From NCBI GenBank assembly GCA_024803745.1, contig JANJXV010000024.1, positions 19,167,927 through 19,231,926 of the forward strand: 64,000 nt of DNA, written 5' to 3'. How positions within the stretch are numbered: the first letter of the stretch is position 1; each line of letters starts with the position of its first letter. The position numbers and the translations under genes were made by a program. The notes below the pieces were generated by a model. That model had not been told where the DNA came from and did no database searches. It saw nothing but the letters and a program-made list of their open reading frames with translations. This document shows, piece by piece, positions 1 to 11,999 of this stretch. The stretch comes from Megascapheus bottae (lineage: Eukaryota > Chordata > Mammalia > Rodentia > Geomyidae).

Positions 1-235
1 TGGTGGTGGTGGTGGTCGTGGGTCTTGAACTCTGGGCCTGGGCACTGTTCCTGAGTTCTTCAGCTCAAGGCTACTGCCCTACCATTTGAGCCACAGCACC
101 ACTTCGTATTTTCTGGTGGTTAATTTGAGATAAGAGTCTCACAGGCTTTAGTGCCCAGCTGGATTTGAACTGCTAGCCACAGATCTCAGCCTCCTGAGTA
201 GCTAGGATTACAGGCATGAGCCACCATACTTAGCT
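1..235 (-). mobile_element. B1-like/Geo-type dimeric SINE (antisense)
   Basis: Read on the minus strand it starts with a 7SL/B1-like head (the plus strand shows its complement, ending 'gcatgagccacc' near 217-228) and continues into the right monomer, whose complement 'cttcagctcaaggctac' lies near 58-75. A (TGG)n run at the left edge replaces the usual tail. Family attribution rests on many similar copies in this window. Confidence 0.8.
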
Positions 236-330
236 AATTTTACATTTTTTATATAAGGTCTAATTTATCTTTTGCTAGATTCAATTTTACTAACATGGTA
301 AAAACTTATGAAAGATATTATTCTCTAGGA

Positions 331-433
331 TTCTTTTTTTTTTTTTTTTTTTTGGTCAATCATGGGACTTGAACTCTGGGCCTGGGTGCTGTCCCTGAGC
401 TCTTCAGCTCAAGGCTACCACCTACCCTCTAGG
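331..433 (-). mobile_element. Truncated SINE right monomer with poly-T
   Basis: A T-run (complement of the SINE A-tail) is followed by the complement of the right monomer ('cttgaactctgggcctggg'), which stops abruptly near 433. Only the 3' half of a B1-like/Geo SINE is present. Confidence 0.7.
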
Positions 434-604
434 TTCTGTTTTTGTCAATGGAAAAATTACAACTTAAAGATATTAAGTGGCTTTATTTTGCAACTGTACA
501 GTCAGGTAATACATGATCTCATAAAAGACAAAGACTGTTCCAGTTTGCTGAACAAGAAAGGGCTGAAAGAAATGCTGAAACAAGGAACAAAAAACCCAAT
601 TGTT

Positions 605-801
605 GGGGCCGGGAGTTTGGCCTAGTGGTTAAAGTGCTTGCCTAGCATGCATGAAGACCTGGGTTCGATTCCTTTGTACCACATACATAGATAAAAGCCG
701 GAAGTGGTGCTGAGGCTTAAGAGGTAGAGCTCTAGCCTTGAGAAAGTCCAAGGACAGTGCTCAGGCCCTGAGCTCAAGCCCAGGACTGGCAAAAAAAAAA
801 A
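605..801 (+). mobile_element. IDL-Geo-type SINE with 16-bp target duplication
   Basis: ID/tRNA-like left monomer with A box near 'tggcctagtgg' and B box 'ggttcgattcc', then a linker 'ccacatacatag', then the right monomer ending 'caggactggc' and an A-tail. The sequence aaaaaacccaattgtt is present perfectly at 589-604 and 802-817, which marks an L1-mediated insertion. Confidence 0.92.
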
Positions 802-817
802 AAAAAACCCAATTGTT

Positions 818-1819
818 CATTTCAAAGTTATCTTTCCTTTTAAAAACTGGGTGAGGATATAGAACAATAGAAAAGTGATTGGTTATCTTCAAGGTAATCC
901 AGGCCTCTTCTTTGTAAGGATTAAGGGATTGAAAGGTCTGTGGATTAAGGAGGAAACCATCAAGTAACTGACCTATTAAAGTCATTTGGCTGTTACTTCT
1001 CTCTATTGCTTTCTCAGGAAGTCAGTTGACAGCTTCACTTGTGCTTGGTGACAGGGGAATTCTGCATGACCAAATTCATGAGCATTTTGATTTTTAGTCT
1101 GGCCCACTGGGGCCTACATAGTTCATGATCCTGGGATTCATGAAATTTTTATTTTACAGCTTTCAAGTATACTATAGATATATGAAGTTCGCCCTTAATT
1201 ACATTAGTACTGCATTGCATCAGCCTAAGTTTCTTTGGAGGCAGACTCTAAGACCAAGATTACTGTGTGGTACCACATTGATTAATGCAAAGCAGATTTG
1301 AGATAGGAGCAACTGTGATGCAATACAGTACTATGCTGAAACACTCCAGAAAAAGCACAGCAGGGTATTCCTGCCCTGTCCACAGAACGTGGAAAAAGCT
1401 GTATGTGAAACCTAGATGAGCCAAGCAAGGTAGGAGATGTCTGCTGATCTACTTCCTATGCCTCATTTCTCCCATCAGTGTTTATACCACAGGCTGATCA
1501 TTAATATTGGTAGACATGGAGGCAGGGATAGAAATCAACATTTACTTTAAAGATGAGCTTGTGAGGAGAGGAGATGGATGTCCTGTTCTCATGTTTTCTT
1601 GCTCCTTCTCTCTAAACACATCCATAAAAGTAGAGGAATACAAGTCCAGACATGATTGTAAGGGCTGCCAAAAGGAGATCACCAGGCAGTTCAGGCAGAA
1701 GAGAGGCTATTAGGAGAACTAAATTGGCAGCCTGCACCACAGGTTGGTGTACATAGAGGGAACTTATGGTGGAGAGACATTATACAGGGAAAAGCAAGGT
1801 GGAGGTGTGGCCAGCAGAT
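818..1819. other. Unique sequence, no gene recognised
   Basis: No recognisable repeat or coding motif. The longest open frame (68 codons from 1507) has no family signature. Confidence 0.5.
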
Positions 1820-2376
1820 GTGGAAGTGACCTCAGAGCCTGGGGAACCTCTTCCTGTCCAAAGGAGATGAGACCAGACTGGATGAAGAAGTGACCACAGA
1901 GAAAGAGGAAATGATTTCAGAGCCTGGGGACCTCACTGTCCTAAGGAGATAAGACCAGACTGAATGAGGAAGTGACCCCAGAGAATGAGGAAGTGACCTC
2001 AGAGCCTGGGGACCTCACTGTCCAAAGGAGATAAGACCAGACTGGATGAGGAAGTGACCCCAGAGAATGAGGAAGTGACCTCAGAGCCTGGGGACCTTAC
2101 TGTCCAAAGGAGATAAGACCAGACTGGATGAGGAAGTGACCCCACAGAATGAGGAAGTGATCTCAGAGCCTGGGGACCTCACTGTCCTAAGGAGATAAGA
2201 CAAGACTGGATGAGGAAGTGACTCCAGAGAATGAGGAAGTGACCTCAGAGTCTGAGGAACCTCTCATTGTCTGAAAGACGTGAGACCAAACTGGATGAGA
2301 AAGTGATCCCAGAGAATGAAGAAGTGACCTCAGAGCCTGGGGGACTTCCCACTGCCCTAGGTGCCATGAGCAGCCA
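1820..2376. repeat. 82-bp minisatellite, about 6.5 copies
   Basis: Successive units begin at about 1909, 1991, 2073, 2155 and 2237, an 82-bp period. Each unit contains 'aagtgacctcagagcctggg' and, about 60 bases later, a second 'gaagtgaccc'. Central copies are nearly identical and outer copies are more diverged and slightly longer. The period is not a multiple of three and stops occur in the units, so this is not a coding repeat. Confidence 0.93.
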
Positions 2377-2410
2377 CACTGAGAGAGAACAAAGGAAAGG
2401 GGCATTTTTC

Positions 2411-2520
2411 CTGGGTAGACCTAACCATGACAGACACGTGTAATCCCAGCAATGATGACCTGAGGCAGGAAGATCACTAGTTCAAAGCTCTCTACAGCTA
2501 CTTAATAAACCACTGTTTAA
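2411..2520 (+). mobile_element. Diverged B1-like SINE remnant
   Basis: A weak B1/7SL-like core ('gtaatcccagcaatgatgac', 'ggcaggaagatca', 'agttcaaag') is seen, without a clear tail or target duplication. Confidence 0.35.
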
Positions 2521-2619
2521 AATCATTGAGAGACAAAGACAGAGTGAGACACATAGGGACACACAAAGACTCAGAGACAAAACTGCAATTGGATTCTGAA
2601 TGATGTAAAAAAGAAAGAG

Positions 2620-2864
2620 CGGGCGGCGAGGTGGCTCATGCCTTTAATCCTAGCTGTACAGGAGGCTGAAATCTGAAGCTCAAGGTTCAAAGCCAGCCCA
2701 GGCACAAAAGGACCTGAGACTCTTATCAGCAATTAACCTCTAGAAAATAGCAAGTGGGGCTTGGCTCAAAGGTAGGGCAGTAGCCTTAAGCTGAAGAGCT
2801 CAGGAACAACACCCAGGCCAAGTTCAAGCCCCATGACCCACCAAAAACAAAAGCAAAAACAGAA
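2620..2864 (+). mobile_element. B1-like/Geo-type dimeric SINE
   Basis: Head 'ggtggctcatgcctttaatc', middle 'tcaaagccagcccaggca', right monomer 'agctgaagagctcaggaac', then an A-rich tail of CAAAA units. Confidence 0.85.
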
Positions 2865-3031
2865 AGTCAAGACTTAGTATCTCGTGGCTTGAATATCAAC
2901 AGGCAGGGGTTTTGTTGTATATTCATTTTGTCTTCCATGTATAGCCAACTGAGTGCCATAGCACACTGTGAGCTCAAATTTCAAACCAGCACAGACCAAA
3001 ACCAAGGTTTAAAAAAAAAAAAAAAAAAAAA

Positions 3032-4873
3032 GGAAGGAAGATGGCGCTGAGACAATAGGGACGCTGCCTAGCTCTCTCTCACAAAAAGAGAGAACCAGGG
3101 AGTCCCACGAGCCAACTACCTTAAGAAATCCACAAAAACAAACTCAAAAAGCAACAGAGAAGGACTCAAACCGGAAAAGAAATCCAGATAAAGCTCACAT
3201 CCAACTTCCTCAAAGAATTCAGAACGCGAGGACCCCTCCCCCACCTCTCACCGCCGGATCCAAGTTGAGAAAAGCCAAGGCAGAGGGCGCCGGCTCCAAG
3301 CCCCCAAAAGCGGCGGCGGGTGGAGGGCGCCAGGCTGGGAGCCCAACCGCTGCATTAACCAGCACAGAACCGGGCCAGCGAACGGCGGAAGCAGCGGAAC
3401 CCAGACGCGGAACCAGAACAGCAAGCAGCGCAACCAGACGCGGGCAGCGGAGACCGAGGGGAGTGAAAGACTCCCCACCACCGTGGAGCACCCGCAGACG
3501 GACGCAGAGGCATGAGTAATACAGCGCGTCCCCAAACACATCGGGAAAGCAGAGCGGGTCCCAAGCAATAGAACTTAACTAAGACCCCCTCCACCCCGCC
3601 TGAGAAAGACTGGCGGGAGCAGGGGGGCAAGGAACTTAGAATCCTGTCCCTCCCCTCAACAGCCCCCCCACCTCAGGCCATTGACTGGAGATTGACAGGC
3701 GGGCTACCCATAAGTCCCAGCACCCCACCAAGGGAGGCGGGGCTGTCCCAACTCCCACCCGCCCAACGGGCTCAACCCCCAGCCCTCTGACTGGAGACTG
3801 ACAAGTAGGCGGACCCTAAGACTCAGCTCTCCACCAGGGGAGGCGGAGCTGTCCCAGCTCTCAACCGCCCACCAGGCTCCTCTCCCAGGCCACTGGATCT
3901 AGAGAGTGGAGGGCGCTGGAACCCTGCCTTACAACAGCAGGTAGGGGGTGCGGGAAAATAGGAGCCAGCATCTGCCCCCCTCAATTCTTCAGCGGGGCAT
4001 CCTCCAGCTGGGAATCCTGAGCAAGACAGCACCGAGGGGCCCCCCACAGTCACAGACTCTGAAAAAGCAGTGGAAACACAGCAGGGATCTGAAGGGCCGA
4101 CCAGCAGCCAAGCTCCCCTTCTGAGAATCAAAAAGGCGAGGCTCTGCCCTTGGAGCCCACTTCCTCAGCTGGGCCCCGCCCCTGGGAACAAAGGGGTCTC
4201 CTGCTGGTCCTGCTGAGAGCCCCTGAAACTCTCAATCCCCAGACCCTTGGCTTGGGGCCGCCCCTGGAAGCAGCACAGGAAAACGTCTGCCAACCGCGCT
4301 CAGACTGAAGCTCGCAGATCCATCCCATGGTCCACTGTGAGGCCACTGGTTGGGATTAGAGCTAGTCGTGCAGCAACACATAAGTTTTATTCTAATACTT
4401 TCCAAACTTTGTACTCAAATATGCTTACCAACTTAGGTCAGTTATCCTTACACTATACCTTTTCTTCATTACTACAATATTCTAACACTCCTACGTTAAT
4501 CCTCTTGTACCTCCCCTGACCTCTCTCATTCTATTTTCCTATCTCTGGACCTCTGTTCGTCTTTCAACCCTTAATACTGCACGGATCTACACTTGATGGC
4601 TGTTGAGCAATATTGTATATCTAGGTGTTTAATTATTCTCTAGGCTCAGAGGGACTTAAAGACAATAGAGATTGGATTGAGAGGCTTATTGTTTTGGGTA
4701 TAAATTGCTTATCAGTGGATATATTGGACTGGTCGGTAACTGCACAAAAAGAAAGAGTGATAACACCAATCAAAACTTGTGAATATCTAGTGTCTGCCAG
4801 CTACAGAGGTCTAGGTTGGTTATATCTGAAAAACTATAATTGTGTTTAGTATTAATCTTGCTCCCATTTTCAA
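3032..4873 (+). promoter_or_regulatory. L1 5'UTR / internal promoter region
   Basis: CpG- and GC-rich leader upstream of ORF1, unlike the AT-rich surroundings. It contains a tandem duplication of about 106 bp ('gactggaga(t/c)tgacaa' modules beginning about 3671 and 3777, with a partial third from about 3883), each including 'gaggcgg(g/a)gctgtccca'. In L1 families this region carries the sense promoter; that role is inferred. The 4350-4870 part is AT-richer and non-coding. Open frames on the minus strand here are by-products of GC content. Confidence 0.75.
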
Positions 4874-6042
4874 ATGGGCAGAACAAGAAACTCAAGAAAA
4901 ATGTCAAATCAAGAAACAACATCCCCCACCCAATGTAAACAGACAATACAACAGTCACTGGCAAACTTAGAGGAGAGTCTTCCAAGTACTATACAAATGC
5001 AATTGATAAACATCATTAATGAAAAATGTGAAAATATAAAGAAAGAGATAAGGGAGGAACCCATAGCTGAACTAGAGGAAACCATAAACAAGGTGATAAG
5101 TGAAAAAGAATAAGCCATAAAGGAGGCCATAATAAAGGTTTTTCAAAGAAAGATGGATGAATTCATAGAATCCACAAATAAAAAGGTGACCGAACTCCAG
5201 CAAATGTTCAAAGAAAATAAAGCTACTGAGCTAACCACTCAAATGGAAATCAAGGAGCTAAAGAAATCCATACATGATCTAAAAGAAGAGATGCAAGGCA
5301 TCAAAAATGAGCAATTAGAAGCAAGGGAGATGAAAAATAAAGTAGATAGCTTTGATAGCAGGTTAGACAATGCACAGGAGAGAATTTCTGGGGCTGAAGA
5401 TAATTTAGTTATTATAGAGAAAGAACAGAAAATGAGTCAATCCAAATCTAGGAAAAATGAGAGAGCGCTTCAGGAGGTCCAAGATACAATTAGGAAGCCT
5501 AATTGAAGGCTAATTGGTATTGAGGAGGGCCTGGAGAAAGAGGTCAATGGTATTGGAAATATACTTCAGGGAATCATTTCAGAGAATTTCCCAAATATCC
5601 AGAAGGGCAATCCCATCCAGATACAAGAAGCTTTCAGAACCCCAAACAAACCTGACCAGAAAAGAACATCCCACTGCCACATCGTAATCCGAACTGGATC
5701 AATAGAAACCAAAGAAAGGATCCTAAAGGCAGCCAGGGAAAAGGGATACCAATCAGAATAACCCCACATTTATTAGCAGAGACCATGCAAGTAAGAAGTG
5801 ACTGGAAGCCTATATGTCATGCCCTTAAGTCAAATAACTACCAACCAAGAATACTGTACCCAGCTAAGCTCTCATTCATACCTGAGGGAACAATAAAAAC
5901 ATTCCATTCCAGGGAAAAGCTGCAACAATATGTCGCAACAAAACCAACACTACAGAGAATTCTCAAAGATGTTCTATACATAGAAAACCAAAATAAATGC
6001 AATATAGGGAAAGAAATGGCACCTAAACAGCATACCATCTAA
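4874..6042 (+). pseudogene. L1 ORF1p relic (RNA-binding coiled-coil protein)
   Basis: ORF1p is the trimeric RNA-binding chaperone that coats L1 RNA in cytoplasmic particles. Here an N-terminal segment starts at the ATG at 4874, a long Glu/Lys/Gln-rich heptad-like coiled coil covers about 5153-5490, then RRM-like sequence with 'ISENFPNIQKGN' (5576-5611) follows and a C-terminal domain with 'TIKTFHSREKLQQYV' lies near 5893-5937. In-frame stops occur at about 5111-5113 and 5504-5506, with a further stop near 5759-5761, and the C-terminal part is in another frame. The length matches a normal ORF1, but the gene is dead. Confidence 0.88.
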
Positions 6043-6090
6043 GGACCACAAGAACTGTCAAGACACAGGCCCAAATAAAAGCTTTTAAAA

Positions 6091-9000
6091 ATGGTAGGAC
6101 CTAATAAATATCCCTCAATCCTAACTCTCAATATCAATGGACTTAACTCTCCAATTGAACGGCATAGGCTGTCTAGTTGGATCAAAAAGCAAGAGCCATC
6201 GTTCTGCTGTCTTCAAGAGACACATCTTACCCCAAAAAACAATCATCTTTTGAAAGTGAGAGGTTGGAATAAACTCTATCAAGCTAACGGCCCCCATAAA
6301 CAGGCTGGAGTTGCCATCCTCATATCAGATAAAATAGACCTCAAACTAAAATTAGTAAGAAAAGACAAAGAAGGTTACTACATACTACTAAAGGGATCTT
6401 TCCTCCAGGAAGACATAACGATCCCAATCCCAATCCCAGAGCTCCGAACTTCATCAAGCAAACTTTACTTACACTGAAACCATACATAGATCGAAATACA
6501 GTGATTGTCGGTGACTTTAACACACCACTCTCACCTATGGACAGATCAACAAGGCAAAAATTCAACAGAGAAACCTTAGAACTGAACAACTATATAGACC
6601 AACTAGATCTAACAGACATCTGCAGAATATTCCACCCAGCAACAACACAATATATGTTTTTCTCAGCAGCACATGGAACATTTTCCAAAATAGATTACAT
6701 CTTAGGCCATAAAACAAACCTGGACAGATTTAGAAACACTGAAATTATTCCCTGCACGCTCTCAGACCACAAAGGCATCAAATTGGAACTGAACACACAT
6801 CTCCACCAACGAAAACCCTGTAACTCATGGAGACTGAACAACACATTGTTGAATCACCAATGGGTCATCGAAGAGATCAGAACAGAAATCCAACAGTTTA
6901 TGAAATTTAACAGTAAGGAGCACACAAAATACCAACTCCTTTGGGACACAGCAAAGGCAGTACTCAGAGGAAAATGTATAGCGCTGAGTGCCTACAACAA
7001 CAAGTTGGAAAAATTGCAAACCAACAAGTTAATGTCTCACCTTAAGCTCCTGGAAAAAGAGAAACAAACCAACCCTAATCCCAGTAGAAGAAAGCAAATT
7101 ATTAAAATCAAAGCAGAATTAAATGATTTGGAATCCAAAAAAACTATAGAAAGAATCAACAAAACAAGGAGTTGGTTCTTTGAAAGAATTAACAAAATTG
7201 ACAAGCCCTTAGCAAATCTTACCAAAAAAAAAGAAGAGAGCGTATCGAAATAAACAAAATCGCAGATGAAAATGGAAATATCACGACAGAAATTACCAAG
7301 ATCCAGAATACCATGAGGGACTACTTCTCAAACCTTTACGCCAAGAAATTTGAGAATCTAGATGAAATGGATGAATTCCTAGCCAATATTAACATACCCA
7401 CACTGAACCAAGAAGAACTAACCCAACTCAACAGGCCTATTTCAAGCTCTGAAATAGAAATGGCAATTAGAGAACTTCCACCTAAGAAAAGCCCAGGGCC
7501 AGATGGATTCACAGCTGAATTCTATAAGGTCTTCAAAGCAGAGCTCACACCAATACTCCTCAAGCTCTTCAACGAAATTGAAAATGAAGGTTCCTGACCA
7601 AACTCATTCTATGAAGCCAGTATAACCCTCATCCCCAAACCAGACAGAGATTCATCAAAGAAAGAGAACTATAGACCTATTTCTTTGATGAACATCGATG
7701 CGAAACTTCTCAACAAAATACTGGCCAACCGTCTACAACAACTCATCAAAAAAATTATACACTATGATCAAACTGGATTCATCTCAGGGAGGCAAAGCTG
7801 GTTCAACATATGCAAATTAATTAATATAATTCAACACATCAACAGGAGCAAGGACAAAAATCACATGATTGTCTCAATAGACGTGGAAAAGGCATTTGAC
7901 AAGATCCAACACCCCTTTATGTTAAAAGCTCTGGAGAAACTAGGAATCCATGGAACATTCCTCAATGTAATAAAGGCTGTGTATGAGAAACCCACTGCTA
8001 GTATTACACTTAATGGTGAAAATTTAAAGCCATTCCTTCTAAAATCAGGAACGAGACAAGGATGCCCACTCTCTCCACTACTCTTTAACATAGTACTAGA
8101 ATTCCTAGCCAGTGCAATAAGGCAAGAAGCAAGCATAAAGGGGATCCAAGTAGGGAAAGAGGAAATAAAACTATCCCTCTTTGCAGATGACATGATTCTG
8201 TATTTAAAGAATCCTATAGACTCTACTCCCAAACTCCTTGAGCTGATTCAAAGCTTTGGAAGAGTAGCAGGCTATAAAATCAACCCTCAAAAATCAACTG
8301 CCTTCCTTTACGCCAACAGTGAGAGGAACGAGGTAATAATCAGGAAAATAACTCCTTTCACAATAGCCTCAAAGAAAATAAAGTATCTAGGAATTAGCTT
8401 AACTAAGAATGTAAAGAACCTTTTTGACGAAAACTTTAAAACCCTAAAAAAGGAAATTAAAGCAGAACTCAGGAAATGGAAAAACCTCCCATGCTCCTGG
8501 ATTGGAAGAATCAACATTGTGAAAATGACAGTCTAGCCAAGGGCTATCTACAAATTCAACGCAATACCCATCAATATCCCAATGGCATTCTTTAAAGAAA
8601 TAGAAGAGGCAATTCAAAATTTCATATGGAATAATAAAAGACCCCGTATAGCAAAAACACTTCTTAGCAGAAAGAACAGCGCTGGAGGAATTTCTACTAC
8701 AGAGCTATAATTCTCAAAACAGCATGGTACTGGCACAAGAACAGGCCTGAAGACCAATGGAATAGAACTGAGGACCCAGATATTAAACCACAGACCTATG
8801 GCCACCTAATCTTTGACAAGGGAGCCAAAAAAATAGAATGGAAGAAAGACAGCCTCTTCAACAAGTTGTGCTGGCAGAACTGGTTAAGCACCTGCAGAAA
8901 ACTAAAGTTGGATCCTTCTTTGTCACCTTGCACTAGAATTAACTCCAAATGGATCAAAGACCTGGAGGTAAAAGCTGACACACTGAAAACTTTACAGGAA

Positions 9001-9907
9001 GGAATAGGAGATACACTAGGCCTCCTTGGCACAGGTCGAAACTTTCTTAATAAGGACCAAGATTCACAACAAATCAGAGAAAGGCTGGATAAGTGGGACT
9101 GCATTAAACTGCAGAGCTTTTGTATGGCAAAGGACATGCTAGTAAACTAATCAGGAAGCCTACAGAGTGGGAGAAGATCTTCACCAACCAAACAACAGAC
9201 AAAGGCCTCATTTCTAAAATATATCAACAACTCAAAAAATTGAATCTCTGCAAAACTAATCTCCAAAGTAACAACCATCCCATTAAAAAATGGGCAAAGA
9301 CTTAAAGAGAGTCTTCTCTGAAGAAGAAACAAAAATGGCCTACAGACACATGAAGAAATGCTCAACATCTCTGGTCATAAAAGAAATGCAAATCAAAACA
9401 ACTCTAAGATTCCACCTCACTCCAGTTAGAATGGCCAGGATCAGGAAAATGAATAATAACAGATGCTGGAGGGGATGTGGCCAGGAGGGATCACTACTAC
9501 ACTGTTGGTGGGAGTGCAAACTCGTTCAACCACTATGGAAAGCAGTGTGGCAGAGCCTCAAAAGGCTAAACATAGAACTCCCCTATGACCCAGCAATTCC
9601 ACTACTTGGCATTTACCCAACCATCCAGAAACAAGGGCATACTAAATCCACTAGCACAACAATGTTCCTTGCAGCACTATTCACCATAGCAAAGATATGG
9701 AACCAACCTAAATGTCCCTCAGTTGATGAATGGATCAACAAGATGTGGTATTTGTACACAATGGAATTCTATGCTGCTGTCAGAAAGAACGACATCGCCC
9801 CATTTGTTAGGAAATGGAAAGACTTAGAAAAAATCATATTAAGTGAAGTAAGCCAGACTCAAAGGAACTTAGGCTCAATGGTTTCCCTCATTCGTCATAA
9901 TCAGTAG
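6091..9907 (+). pseudogene. L1 ORF2p relic (endonuclease-reverse transcriptase)
   Basis: ORF2p nicks target DNA and reverse-transcribes L1 RNA at the nick. Visible parts: an APE-type endonuclease (early 'LNINGLN' and 'CCLQETHL', later 'GDFNTPLS' from 6510, 'LSDHKG' near 6759-6776); a reverse transcriptase with 'SPGPDGFTAEFY' near 7492-7527, '[16 protein letters not shown]' near 8049-8096 and catalytic FADD at 8180-8191; and a C-terminal Cys/His segment '[15 protein letters not shown]' near 9464-9508. Frames change at about 6430, 7250, 8700-8860, 9120 and 9290, and stops occur (for example 7595-7597, 8534-8536). ORF1 and ORF2 are separated by about 48 bp, typical of L1. Confidence 0.92.
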
Positions 9908-10324
9908 AAACCTTGGGCTCTACTAGCAGAGATCTGCAATAGAGCAAAATCTTGATACATAAGGCCCTATAGTATGAAGCTAATTGAAAGGACCTCCAGG
10001 ATATTGAAACAAAAGCCATATAATGAGTGATTGTTGTCCTTAATGTACTATGTTGTCTCTCATCTCCTTTGCTGTCCCTTGGTTATCTCATATTGTTACA
10101 GTATCTCACTTTGTTATCTGATATATTGAATTTATTTGTATTTGGTTATTTGAAATTTGATAGGGAAGGGGGGAAAACCAAGACAGGTGGGGGGGGTAGG
10201 GGGAGGGTAATGGGTACCAAGACATGTGAAAGGGTATCAATGTATGTGAATTAATGCACCTTCTATCTGGCAAGTATCATGTAACCCTTTTACTAATTAC
10301 AATAAAAAATTTTAAAAAAAAAAA
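9908..10324 (+). other. L1 3'UTR with G-rich tract and A-tail
   Basis: After the ORF2 stop comes about 400 bp of 3'UTR with 'tattgttacagtatctcac', a purine/G-run (10187-10206), and 'gcaccttctatctggcaa' before the terminal AATAAA-like A-tail. The same ending recurs at 16130-16490 and, inverted, at 34105-34370. Confidence 0.85.
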
Positions 10325-10330
10325 CGCATG

Positions 10331-10460
10331 TCAGCCAGGCATGGTGACACACCCCTGAATGGTAGCAGATAGCTACCCAGGAGGTAGATATGGGAAGATT
10401 AAGAGCTCACTGCTAGCCTGGGAGAAGTAACCAAGACCCTATTGCAAAAACAAATCAGAA
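10331..10460 (+). mobile_element. B1/7SL-like SINE, diverged
   Basis: 'agccaggcatggtgacacac' followed by 'gctacccaggagg' and 'gctagcctgggagaagtaac' matches the B1 layout. No right monomer is present. Confidence 0.65.
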
Positions 10461-11166
10461 CAGCTGGGATTGTGGCCCAAGCGATAGTGCCATACACAGA
10501 CCAAAGCAGGGGGACAGCAGACAGGTTGCCTCTACACAAGCAGACATATGAAGAGGACTAAGCAGAGTACCTTATTTTTGCCTTCCAATTGACCTCCTTC
10601 CTCTCACAGCACAGGGTGATTCAGAAAAACTCTTCCCTTCCCTGGAGGCAGGGATAGGGCAGCAAGTGGGAAGCTAGCAGATTATCTGTAGAATATGAGG
10701 CCTGGCAGTCCCTAGCCCCCATTTAGTGACACCAGAAGGCCCAAGGAGTACCTTTCACTATGGCGAGTGCTCTCTTAGTCCCCATTAGGGACTAAGGAGA
10801 ATCTGGCAAGCCCATGATGCTACTATCCCCAGAAGAGTAAAAACCTCTGAGAACTCTGCTACCAGCAGCTATGGGTAAACAGAACAGCCCGGAATAGCAA
10901 TGAAGGGGCTCTGAAAACTAGAGGAGCTCTGTAGCTCTCTGGTGGAACCACAGGCCAGCAAAGGAAACTAAGGACCTGCACCCTAAACCTAAATGGTGAA
11001 ATACCCAGTCAAACAGATCCTTTAAATCTGATTCAGGCTCTTAATGTCATTTCTAAAATGCCTAGATTTAATCATCTAGGTTATAATACAATTTCTTGAA
11101 ATAACGAGGAATTTTAAGCCAAAACCATTTTTAAATGCCATGACAAGCAGTTATACATTTCCTTAG
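10461..11166. other. Unique sequence, no gene recognised
   Basis: About 700 bases without repeat signature, long open frame or splice-bounded exon that I can support. Confidence 0.45.
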
Positions 11167-11173
11167 AAAAAGA

Positions 11174-11455
11174 GGGCTGGATGGGGCTGGGAGTTTGGCC
11201 TAGTGGTTAAATTGCTTGCCTAGGATGCATGAAGACCCAGGTTCGATTCCTCGGTACCACATACATAGAAAAAAGCTGGAAGTGGTGCTGAGGTTCAAGT
11301 GGTAGAGCTCTAGCCTTGAGAAAACCCAAGGACAGTACTCAGGTCCTGAGCTTAAGCATAGGACTGGCAAAAAAAAAAAGAAAAAGAAAACAGGGCTGGA
11401 GGCATTGCTCAGTGGTGGAGCATTAGCTTACTTTGAATGAAGTTCTAGGACAGAT
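11174..11455 (+). mobile_element. ID element split by an IDL-Geo insertion
   Basis: A monomeric ID-like SINE begins 'agggctgga' (to 11181), is interrupted, and resumes as 'ggcattgctcagtggtggag' after 11400 to about 11455. The duplicated 'gggctgga' at both junctions shows that the inner SINE landed within the ID element. Confidence 0.7.
11182..11386 (+). mobile_element. IDL-Geo-type SINE nested in an ID element
   Basis: Complete left monomer (A box 'tggcctagtgg', B box 'ggttcgattcc'), right monomer and A-tail. The flanks 'aaaaagagggctgga' and 'aaaacagggctgga' are a near-match target duplication. Confidence 0.88.
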
Positions 11456-11999
11456 AAAAATAATAATAAATTATCAAACAAACAATTTTTCTTATAATAA
11501 TTGAAAAAAGTAAAAACTCCAAGACATAGGAGCTTGAAATGCCTTCCCACAACATACTAAGAATGCTGAGAGCTTACTGGGAAGGTCAAGAAGTTCTGGT
11601 TTCACACTAATTCAGATTTCTATCCTGAGTGTAGGCTAACTCCATCCTAAACTGTGTGGGAGCTTAGGGTAGACTTAGGTTTATGCAAATTGTCAGCTGT
11701 GTTCTGTTTATCTCTCCTTCCCAGAAAAAAGGAGGTTATCTACCATTTGTATACAATATATTGTCATGTGTTGAGCTTTGTTCCTTACTTCCTTACACAT
11801 GACCAATCAAAACCTTGATGAATTGAACCTCAGGATCTGCAAGTAGCAGAAGGCTACAGGTCCCCTGGTGCCCCAAACATCCATTCCAGTCTGTTCTCCA
11901 TTATTGCCTTGCTCCTGCTCATGACAGATTAAGGAGCACTCAGCAGGCTGCAACATATGAGAAAAGAAATATAAGCTTACAGAATGGAAATGATACCTT
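11456..11999. other. Unique sequence, no gene recognised
   Basis: No clear repeat. It includes 'gaccaatcaaaacctt' near 11801 and short A/T tracts. An old LTR remnant is possible but unsupported. Confidence 0.4.

Larger units (their letters stand above)
3032..10324 (+). mobile_element. Near full-length L1 (LINE-1), inactive
   Basis: About 7.3 kb. It starts with an L1-like 'aagatggcgctgag' after an A-run and continues through a GC-rich 5'UTR (to about 4873), ORF1 relic, ORF2 relic, a 3'UTR with a G-rich tract (10187-10206) and terminal 'aataaaaaattttaaaa' with A-tail. Both ORFs have several stops and frameshifts, so it cannot move by itself. The 5' junction follows 21 A's, so a target duplication cannot be defined reliably. 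Confidence 0.93.

Noticed and set aside
605..660. tRNA-like sequence with A and B boxes
   Set aside because: It is the left monomer of a SINE, followed by the right monomer, A-tail and target duplication. The same sequence recurs many times in the window, and no cloverleaf with a tRNA 3' end was evident.
1820..2376. CRISPR-like array
   Set aside because: Units are contiguous 82-bp repeats without unique spacers, in a mammalian genome. It is a minisatellite.
3219..4346. Long open frames on both strands in GC-rich DNA
   Set aside because: They overlap in several frames, have no family signature, and lie in the L1 5'UTR where GC content lengthens frames by chance.
4874..9907. L1 as a potentially active element
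   Set aside because: ORF1 has internal stops and a frame change, and ORF2 has several frame changes and stops.
11600..11960. Possible old LTR (CCAAT-like box, short direct repeats)
   Set aside because: No terminal TG/CA pair, target duplication or polyadenylation signal could be placed.
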